From Lachnospiraceae bacterium (GTDB lineage: Bacteria > Bacillota > Clostridia > Lachnospirales > Lachnospiraceae): a stretch of 46,411 bases of DNA. The notes beneath the pieces are model-generated. The model saw only the letters and a list, made by a program, of their open reading frames with translations. It was not told where the DNA came from and searched no databases. A program made the position numbers and the translations under genes. Location: contig JAILRP010000096.1 of the NCBI GenBank assembly GCA_024698075.1, forward strand, positions 1 to 46,411. Reading direction: 5' to 3'. Positions 40,434-46,411 of the stretch are shown here, one piece after another; position 1 is the stretch's first letter, and every line of letters begins with the position of its first letter.

Positions 40434-42311
40434 ATGAAGCATTTATTTAAGACAGTTACGATGGCAGTGCTCTTTGCGGCGGCCTTTGCCTGCCCGGTAT
40501 TTGCGGATACGCTCAATGTATCGGCGGACAAGGACAGCTGCGAAGTGGGTGAGACCATAACGGTAACGGTGGACGCTGAAGGATTTGAGGGCGCGGCGCC
40601 CCCCGATATATCGGTTGAATTTTCATCCGCAAGGCTGAACTTTGAGGACTGCACCGCAGAGTACGGCGGAGGCGGCGGAGGTCTTGTGACTTTCAAGGAT
40701 ACGAAGGCTGACATCACGTTCACGACGCTTTCCGGCGGAAATGCCGAGATAAGCGTAACGGCCAGCGGTGAGGATTCCACGGAGTCCGCATCGGTGACGG
40801 TCAGCGTTAACGGCGAGGATACCGCGGCGGATTCGGAAGGCGCAGACCTTACCGACACGGGTGTTTCGGAAGGAACTATTGATGCCGGCGACGGCAGGAC
40901 GATACAGACGGTGTTCGCCGAGGAATTCATGCCGGTCCTGTTCCACAAGGAGACCACGGATTACAACGGACAGACCGTCGAGTGCGCAAAGTTTGACATG
41001 GGAGATCTTTCGCTCCTTTATACTACCGATGCGCAGGGCTCCGACGGAAGGTTCATGATATATGACGGAACATCGCTCAACGAATTCAGGATGATACAGG
41101 GGATCGAAAACCGTTTCATCATCGTTCTTCCGGACTGCGAGGGCGGCATTCCCGAGGGCTACACGAAAGCCGTCCTTGAATGGGCGGGACAGACACTTAC
41201 CGCTTTCATGGAAACATCCGTTGCATCCGGGACAGCGGAGGAGATAAACGGGATGAACCCCTCCGATTTCTTCCTCGTTTATGCGATGAGCTCCGAGGGC
41301 AACAAGGGATGGTACAGATATGACAAGAACGAGGGAACATACCAGAGGTTCTTTGTGACCGATGCGGCCGCAGAGTCTGAGGGAGAAGGCGAAGGCGAGT
41401 CCGATGAGGATCAGGGAGCCGGATTCCTTGACGAATACATTCCGAGAAACGTTCAGCAGATACTGCTTTTAGGGCTCGCAGGCCTTACGCTCATCTTCAT
41501 CATAACCGTGATAATCCTGGCGGTAAGGCTCCGTGAATATGCCGAGGACCTTGATGCCATGTATGACGGTTACTACGGCGACGAAGAAGATGAGGAAGAC
41601 GAAGGGGAAGAGGAGGATGACAGACCGGCACCGAGACAGCATAAGCCCGGAGCCGTAACGGCAGCCTCCCTCGTCGGAAGGTCGATGTCGGATGCAGCCG
41701 AAGATGAGGATGACGAGGAAGAGGACGAAGACGACGAAGAAGACGGGGAAGATGAGGAAGAAGATATAAGGGAAGAAGCCGAAGAAGAAGAGGCAGAGCC
41801 CGAAGACGACGAAGAAGACGCCGGCGAAGAAGAAGAGGCCGAAGAAGAGGAAGCCGACGAAGACATAGAATACGAAAAGTATTACAGATCTCTTTCGAGA
41901 AAAGAGAGAAAAGAGCTTGAGAGGGAAGAAAAGTGGCGCGCCAAGGAAGAAAAGAAGGCAGCAAAGCGCCGCGCTCAGGGCTACGAGGAAGCCACTCCGA
42001 TGGACTGGAGCACCTTTGAACGCGACCGTTCGGATGCACCCAAGGAAAAGCCGAAGGCACTTCCTCCCCGCAAGAAGACCGTAAGGCCGGAGGATATAGA
42101 AGACAAGCCTAAGGTACTTCATGAGGAAGACCAGAGGGAGCGTCAGAGACGGCTCTTTGAGCAGCAGCAGCGCATCGAGGAACAGCGCAGGATAGAGAAC
42201 GAGAGGCTCGAGGCGGAAAGGCTCCGCGAGCAGCAACAGTACATAGCTTCAAAGGCGGAAGATAACGACCTCGATGAGGATTTCCAGTTCGAATTCCTGA
42301 ATCTTGACTGA
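40434..42311 (+). CDS. Single-pass membrane protein with Ig-like outer domain and highly acidic cytoplasmic tail
   Basis: 625 residues. A signal peptide (to about 25, FACPVFADT) leads to an immunoglobulin- or cohesin-like beta domain (about 25-125, with VGETITVTVDAEGFEG), a further extracellular region to about 340, and one membrane helix (about 342-366). Inside the cell is a stretch of nearly pure Glu/Asp (about 380-480), then a charged coiled-coil rich in Arg, Glu and Gln to the end. I know no function for this layout. The ATG at 40434 follows AGGAAGGAAG; an upstream in-frame ATG lies in the palindrome. Placed between an autolysin and clpC, it may couple wall growth to an intracellular partner, which is speculation. 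Confidence 0.88.
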   Translation: MKHLFKTVTMAVLFAAAFACPVFADTLNVSADKDSCEVGETITVTVDAEGFEGAAPPDISVEFSSARLNFEDCTAEYGGGGGGLVTFKDTKADITFTTLSGGNAEISVTASGEDSTESASVTVSVNGEDTAADSEGADLTDTGVSEGTIDAGDGRTIQTVFAEEFMPVLFHKETTDYNGQTVECAKFDMGDLSLLYTTDAQGSDGRFMIYDGTSLNEFRMIQGIENRFIIVLPDCEGGIPEGYTKAVLEWAGQTLTAFMETSVASGTAEEINGMNPSDFFLVYAMSSEGNKGWYRYDKNEGTYQRFFVTDAAAESEGEGEGESDEDQGAGFLDEYIPRNVQQILLLGLAGLTLIFIITVIILAVRLREYAEDLDAMYDGYYGDEEDEEDEGEEEDDRPAPRQHKPGAVTAASLVGRSMSDAAEDEDDEEEDEDDEEDGEDEEEDIREEAEEEEAEPEDDEEDAGEEEEAEEEEADEDIEYEKYYRSLSRKERKELEREEKWRAKEEKKAAKRRAQGYEEATPMDWSTFERDRSDAPKEKPKALPPRKKTVRPEDIEDKPKVLHEEDQRERQRRLFEQQQRIEEQRRIENERLEAERLREQQQYIASKAEDNDLDEDFQFEFLNLD

Positions 42312-42323
42312 CGGAGGCAGTAA

Positions 42324-44753
42324 ATGGCACGAAAATATACACAGAAGGCATGGCAGGTCCTGACGCTCGCAAAGCAGCTGTCCGACGGATTCAAGCACGG
42401 CTATATCGGGAGCGAGCATCTGCTCCTGGCCCTTTGCATGGAGAAAGGCGGCGCGGCCGCTATGGTCCTTGCCGCAAATGACATAGACGAGGAGAAGATT
42501 GTAAAGCTCATCGACGAGCAGATCGCTCTTCCCGGACACGTTGCCAAGAAGGAGCGGGAAGGCTTCACGCCGAAGGTCGAGTCGATACTTGACCTTGCAC
42601 AGGAACTTGCGGAATCGTTTGATTCCGATGAGATAGGAACGGAGCATATCCTGCTCGCGATCATTTCCGATGCGGACAATCTGGCACTCCGCCTCATAAA
42701 CACGCTGTCGGTGAACCCGCAGAAGCTTTTTGCGGACACGCTCGTTGCGATGGGCGAGAACCTTGAGGATTACAAGGAGCAGATCAAGGCGACGGTACGG
42801 CATGCCGGCGGAGCACAGGGCATGATGATAGAGCAGTACAGCCGCGACCTTACGGCGCTTGCCGCGGACGGAAAGCTCGATCCGGTAGTGGGAAGGGATA
42901 CCGAGATTACGAGGATGATCCAGACGCTTTCGAGAAGGACCAAGAACAATCCCTGCCTCATCGGCGAGCCGGGTGTCGGCAAGACCGCGATAGTCGAGGG
43001 ACTGGCGGAGCGAATAGCTGCCGGGGCGGTGCCCGATACGATAGCGGGCAAGAGGCTCCTGACTCTCGACCTGTCGGCAATGGTAGCCGGAAGCAAATAC
43101 AGGGGTGAGTTCGAGGAGAGGATAAAGCGTGTCATAAGCGAGGTCATCTCTGAAGGCAACATCCTGCTGTTCATGGATGAGGTGCACACGCTCATCGGAG
43201 CGGGCGGAGCGGAGGGCTCGATAGATGCGAGCAATATCCTGAAGCCCTCGCTCGCGCGCGGAGAGGTCCAGCTCATCGGCGCCACAACATATGACGAATA
43301 CAGGAAGCACATCGAGAAGGATGCCGCGCTCGAGAGGAGATTCCAGCCGATCTATGTGGAAGAGCCTTCCGAAGAAGATACGATAGCGATACTTCACGGC
43401 ATTGCGCCGTCTTATGAAAAGCATCACGGCGTTGTCTATGATGATGACGCACTGTCTGCCGCGGCAAAACTGTCCGCACGCTACATAAACGACAGGTTTC
43501 TTCCGGATAAGGCCATTGACCTCATAGACGAGGCGGCCTCAAAGGTCCGCCTTAAGGGGCTTGGCGATCCGAAAGAAGTGAGCACGCTCAAAGATAAGCT
43601 CCGTGCAATAGAGAAAGAGGAAGAGGAGTGCCTCAAGAACAACGATATTGAGGGATTTTCGGCCAAGAAGAAGGAGGCCGAAAAGATCGTGCGCCAGATC
43701 GACAGAAAGTCATCGGGCAAAAAAGGCAATGGCACGGTTCATGTTACGAAAGAGGATATCGAGAGCATTGTCGCGTCCCTGACCAGGATACCGGTCGAAA
43801 GGCTTTCCGAATCCGAAACGGCAAGACTCTTAAAGCTTGAGGGAGAACTTGCCAAGTCGGTCATAGGGCAGTCTGAGGCCGTGAGCGCCGTCGCACGTGC
43901 GATAAAGCGCGGGCGTGTCGGGCTTAAAGAGGCCGACAGGCCGATAGGCTCGTTCCTGTTCTTGGGACCTACGGGCGTCGGCAAGACCGAACTGTCAAAG
44001 ACGCTCGCGCGGGTGCTGTTTGGGACGGAGAACGCCCTTATCCGCGTCGATATGTCGGAATACATGGAAAAGCATACGGTCTCGAAGATGATAGGCTCAC
44101 CTCCCGGATACGTCGGCTTTGAAGAGGGTGGACAGCTGTCAGAGAAAGTCAGGCGGAATCCTTATTCGGTCGTTTTGTTCGACGAGATCGAAAAGGCCCA
44201 TCCGGATGTTTTCAACATACTCCTGCAGGTGCTTGACGACGGCCACATCACCGATTCGAACGGACGGAAGGTCAGCTTCAAGAATACGATAATCATCATG
44301 ACGAGCAATGCCGGGGCTAACAGGATAATAGACCCGAAAAAGCTCGGATTCATAACTCAGACCGATGAGAAGAGCGACCACGACCGCATGAAGTCAGGCG
44401 TCATGGAGGAAGTCAAGAATACGTTCAAGCCCGAATTCATCAACCGTATCGATGAGATCGTCGTGTTCCGCACGCTCAATGATGACGACCTCAAGAAGAT
44501 CGTGACGCTGCAGACGAGGGAGCTTGCGGAACGTGCATTCGAGTCTAAGGGCATAAAGCTCAGGATAACCGATTCCGCGAAAAAACTCGTGGCCGCGAAG
44601 GGAACCGACAGGAAATTCGGTGCAAGACCGATCAGAAGGGCGGTCCAGACCATGCTCGAAGATCCGCTCGCACTCGAGCTTCTCGAAGGCAGGTTCAAGG
44701 AGGGCGATGTGGTCACCATACGCGCCAAAGGCGATAAGATCGTTTTCGGATGA
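42324..44753 (+). CDS. clpC: ClpC-type AAA+ chaperone ATPase
   Basis: 809 residues. Two N-terminal Clp repeats (about 1-145) precede AAA-1 with Walker A GEPGVGKT (K220) and LFMDEVHTLIGAGGAEG, a coiled middle domain (about 400-475) and AAA-2 with GPTGVGKT (K554) and the C-terminal sensor region GARPIRRAVQ. It unfolds proteins for ClpP and needs adaptors of the MecA/McsB type in Firmicutes. The usual ctsR-mcsA-mcsB genes do not precede it: the acidic-tail membrane protein gene ends 12 bases upstream, so the two share a message. No CtsR heptad repeat was found before it. A terminator is not obvious after it. Confidence 0.96.
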   Translation: MARKYTQKAWQVLTLAKQLSDGFKHGYIGSEHLLLALCMEKGGAAAMVLAANDIDEEKIVKLIDEQIALPGHVAKKEREGFTPKVESILDLAQELAESFDSDEIGTEHILLAIISDADNLALRLINTLSVNPQKLFADTLVAMGENLEDYKEQIKATVRHAGGAQGMMIEQYSRDLTALAADGKLDPVVGRDTEITRMIQTLSRRTKNNPCLIGEPGVGKTAIVEGLAERIAAGAVPDTIAGKRLLTLDLSAMVAGSKYRGEFEERIKRVISEVISEGNILLFMDEVHTLIGAGGAEGSIDASNILKPSLARGEVQLIGATTYDEYRKHIEKDAALERRFQPIYVEEPSEEDTIAILHGIAPSYEKHHGVVYDDDALSAAAKLSARYINDRFLPDKAIDLIDEAASKVRLKGLGDPKEVSTLKDKLRAIEKEEEECLKNNDIEGFSAKKKEAEKIVRQIDRKSSGKKGNGTVHVTKEDIESIVASLTRIPVERLSESETARLLKLEGELAKSVIGQSEAVSAVARAIKRGRVGLKEADRPIGSFLFLGPTGVGKTELSKTLARVLFGTENALIRVDMSEYMEKHTVSKMIGSPPGYVGFEEGGQLSEKVRRNPYSVVLFDEIEKAHPDVFNILLQVLDDGHITDSNGRKVSFKNTIIIMTSNAGANRIIDPKKLGFITQTDEKSDHDRMKSGVMEEVKNTFKPEFINRIDEIVVFRTLNDDDLKKIVTLQTRELAERAFESKGIKLRITDSAKKLVAAKGTDRKFGARPIRRAVQTMLEDPLALELLEGRFKEGDVVTIRAKGDKIVFG

Positions 44754-44759
44754 AAAATA

Positions 44760-44788
44760 TGGATAAATGATGAGAATTAGCATATAAT
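44760..44788 (+). promoter_or_regulatory. Candidate promoter ahead of the small protein-radA pair
   Basis: TGGATA (44760-44765), 17 bases, perfect TATAAT (44783-44788), just after the clpC stop. Confidence 0.5.
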
Positions 44789-44825
44789 AAGTATAGTATT
44801 TCACGCAGGTGAGAGGAGGAAGGCA

Positions 44826-45233
44826 ATGGCTGCAGTTACTGAACTGATCCGTAAGGATGATGCCGGCATCAGCTTCGGCAATCACACGCTCGATGCAAAG
44901 GCGAAAGTCGAGGATTTTGATGTTGACGGCAATCTTTACAAAGTCAAGACATTCAGGGAGCTCACTAAGCTCGAACGGGACGGGATGTTCGTATATGAGT
45001 CCGAGCCCGGGACGAGCGTCAATGATTTCAAGGTCATGCCCAACGGCGTGTCCTTCACGGTCTGCGGCGACAAGGACGCGATGATAACGGTCGGACTCAA
45101 GGAAGACTCGGAATACAGCGTCAGTGTTGCAGGCAGGGATATGGGGAGAATGAGGACCAACCTTGGCGGGAAGCTCAGCCTTTCAGTCGAGCTTGAAGGA
45201 AAAGGGGAAATAAGCGTAAAGGTTGTAGAATAG
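44826..45233 (+). CDS. Small beta-rich conserved protein of unknown function
   Basis: 135 residues, soluble, with alternating hydrophobic residues typical of beta structure (FDVDGNLYKVKTF, ESEPGTSVNDF, NLGGKLSLSVEL). Similar proteins of this length in Lachnospiraceae carry the label endosialidase, but I see no sialidase Asp boxes and no catalytic residues, and the label is probably an error spread by annotation. GGAGGAAG precedes the ATG. It ends 3 bases before radA and should be co-transcribed with it. A structural or regulatory role, perhaps as a small beta-sandwich, is all that can be said. Confidence 0.8.
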   Translation: MAAVTELIRKDDAGISFGNHTLDAKAKVEDFDVDGNLYKVKTFRELTKLERDGMFVYESEPGTSVNDFKVMPNGVSFTVCGDKDAMITVGLKEDSEYSVSVAGRDMGRMRTNLGGKLSLSVELEGKGEISVKVVE

Positions 45234-45236
45234 TCA

Positions 45237-46411
45237 ATGGCGAAAAGCAGACCTTCCACTTCGTTCTTCTGCAGCGAATGCGGATATGAATCATCCAAAT
45301 GGATGGGACAGTGTCCGGGATGCAGGTCATGGAACACATTCGTGGAAGAGCCGGCGGGCAAGAGCGCGCGATCGGGCAGGTCAGTCAGGTCAGCCGACTC
45401 TCCGGAGCCGACAAGCGTTTCGGCTGTATCGCTTGAAGCGGCGGAACGGTTCAAAACGGGGATGACTGAGCTTGACAGGGTTTTGGGAGGCGGTATAGTA
45501 CCGGGCTCCCTTGTTTTAGTTGGAGGAGACCCCGGGATCGGAAAATCAACCCTTCTCCTGCAGGTGTGCCAAAATCTTGCCGCGCAGGGACGGAAGGTTC
45601 TGTACATCTCCGGAGAGGAATCGCTCGCCCAGATCAAGATGAGAGCCATGAGGATCGGCGAATTTGCCCCGGAGATGCTGCTCCTGTGCGAGACAGATCT
45701 TTCCGCCATAGAAGAAGTCATCAGGAAGCATAAGCCGTCGGCCGTCGTGATAGACAGCATTCAGACCATGTACTCATCTGACATCTCATCCGCGCCCGGC
45801 AGCGTCTCACAGGTCAGGGAGGCCACCAATTCGCTCATGATGATCGCCAAGAGCTTATGCGTCAGCGTTTTCATCGTGGGGCATGTCACAAAGGAGGGGA
45901 CCGTTGCGGGACCCCGTGTGCTCGAGCATATGGTCGATACCGTGCTCTATTTCGAAGGCGACCGCTTTGCATCATACAGGATACTCCGTGCGGTCAAGAA
46001 CAGGTTCGGCTCCACGAACGAGATAGGCGTTTTCGAGATGCTGTCATCGGGACTTTCCGAGGTCGGCAACCCTTCGCAGTACATGCTGAACGGACGTCCG
46101 GAGGATGCATCGGGATCGTGCGTCGTATGCGCGATGGAAGGGACACGTCCGCTCCTTGTCGAGATACAGGCGCTCGTATGCCGCTCCGGATTCGGGATAC
46201 CGCGCCGGCAGGCGACAGGCACGGACATAAACCGCGTAAATCTTCTGATGGCGGTGCTTGAAAAAAGGGTAGGCCTTAAACTGGCGGAGTGCGACGCATA
46301 CATAAATGTCGCAGGCGGGATGAGGATGAACGAACCCGCGATAGACCTCGGCATCGCACTTTCAGTGGCATCGAGCTTTGGGAATAAAGTCATACCGGCC
46401 GACACCGCGGC
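45237..46411 (+). CDS. radA: DNA repair protein RadA (partial, cut by window edge)
   Basis: 391 complete codons are visible of a protein usually about 450 long. The N-terminal zinc finger has C12, C15, C26 and C29 (FCSECGYESS, QCPGC). A RecA-like ATPase follows with Walker A GGDPGIGKST (K103), and the RadA-specific KNRFG motif at 254-258, then the start of the Lon-like C-terminal domain. RadA promotes branch migration during recombinational repair. The ATG at 45237 lies 3 bases after the preceding stop with only a weak ribosome site, consistent with translational coupling. The frame is open to the right edge of the window. Confidence 0.96.
   Translation, partial: MAKSRPSTSFFCSECGYESSKWMGQCPGCRSWNTFVEEPAGKSARSGRSVRSADSPEPTSVSAVSLEAAERFKTGMTELDRVLGGGIVPGSLVLVGGDPGIGKSTLLLQVCQNLAAQGRKVLYISGEESLAQIKMRAMRIGEFAPEMLLLCETDLSAIEEVIRKHKPSAVVIDSIQTMYSSDISSAPGSVSQVREATNSLMMIAKSLCVSVFIVGHVTKEGTVAGPRVLEHMVDTVLYFEGDRFASYRILRAVKNRFGSTNEIGVFEMLSSGLSEVGNPSQYMLNGRPEDASGSCVVCAMEGTRPLLVEIQALVCRSGFGIPRRQATGTDINRVNLLMAVLEKRVGLKLAECDAYINVAGGMRMNEPAIDLGIALSVASSFGNKVIPADTA

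Noticed and set aside
41573-41870. Tandem repeat or CRISPR-like array in the acidic region
   Set aside because: It is irregular Glu/Asp codon repetition within a coding frame, with no spaced direct repeats.
41500-42060. Low-complexity Ser-rich and Arg/Leu-rich frames on the minus strand
   Set aside because: They are the complement of the acidic GAA/GAG/GAC repeats of the membrane protein, not genes.
42249-43427. 392-codon minus-strand open frame over clpC
   Set aside because: Antisense to the N-domain and AAA-1 of ClpC; no motifs or own signals.

Overview
The window looks like chromosome from an anaerobic, fermentative, chemotactic Firmicute, most likely a higher-GC member of the Lachnospiraceae (Butyrivibrio-like clostridia). 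The grounds are an oxygen-sensitive class III ribonucleotide reductase, cobalamin-dependent methionine synthase split into two genes, CarD, TraX, DUF2974 and DUF3048 proteins, ClpC, strong AGGAGG ribosome sites, TATAAT promoters and a double-glycine leader peptide. This is inference from gene content; no rRNA or marker search was possible. I saw no tRNA, rRNA, CRISPR array, prophage or insertion sequence.

Layout. 1-5.2 kb: the start of a GH42 beta-galactosidase on the minus strand, diverging from metF - MetH-reactivation protein - metH, then a lone HPt phosphotransfer protein. 5.2-9 kb: a RecB-nuclease/iron-sulphur helicase fusion, a tiny double-glycine-leader zinc-ribbon peptide and endonuclease IV. 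9-12 kb: an alanine/sodium symporter behind an attenuator-like leader, and a GH13 glycosidase. 12-17 kb: a hybrid histidine kinase and a chemoreceptor with almost identical promoters, then CarD. 17-22 kb: a probably leaderless SGNH hydrolase, 1-phosphofructokinase, signal peptidase I (minus), and an MBOAT/SGNH pair for surface acylation. 22-27 kb: DUF3048 lipoprotein, lgt, DUF2974 hydrolase, TraX (minus), TPR lipoprotein. 27-30 kb: nrdD with its own promoter, operators and terminator. 30-38 kb: nucleotide synthesis genes (pyrF, pyrE, then purE, purM, purN, purD) with a small membrane protein and an M29-like aminopeptidase between them. 37.8-46.4 kb: a secreted SH3/glucosaminidase autolysin, a membrane protein with a very acidic cytoplasmic tail, clpC, a small unknown protein and the start of radA.

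Most of the window is housekeeping. The best signals are regulatory: a compact nrdD control region with a tandem NrdR-box pair 32 bp apart and a Rex-like palindrome between; a near-copy promoter shared by the sensor kinase and the chemoreceptor; a terminator hairpin with a competing stem inside the symporter leader; three copies of a short TGGACC palindrome; and an extended -10 box placed so close to an ATG that the message should be leaderless. The most unusual proteins are the NrdD-redoxin fusion, the double-glycine zinc-ribbon peptide and the acidic-tail membrane protein.
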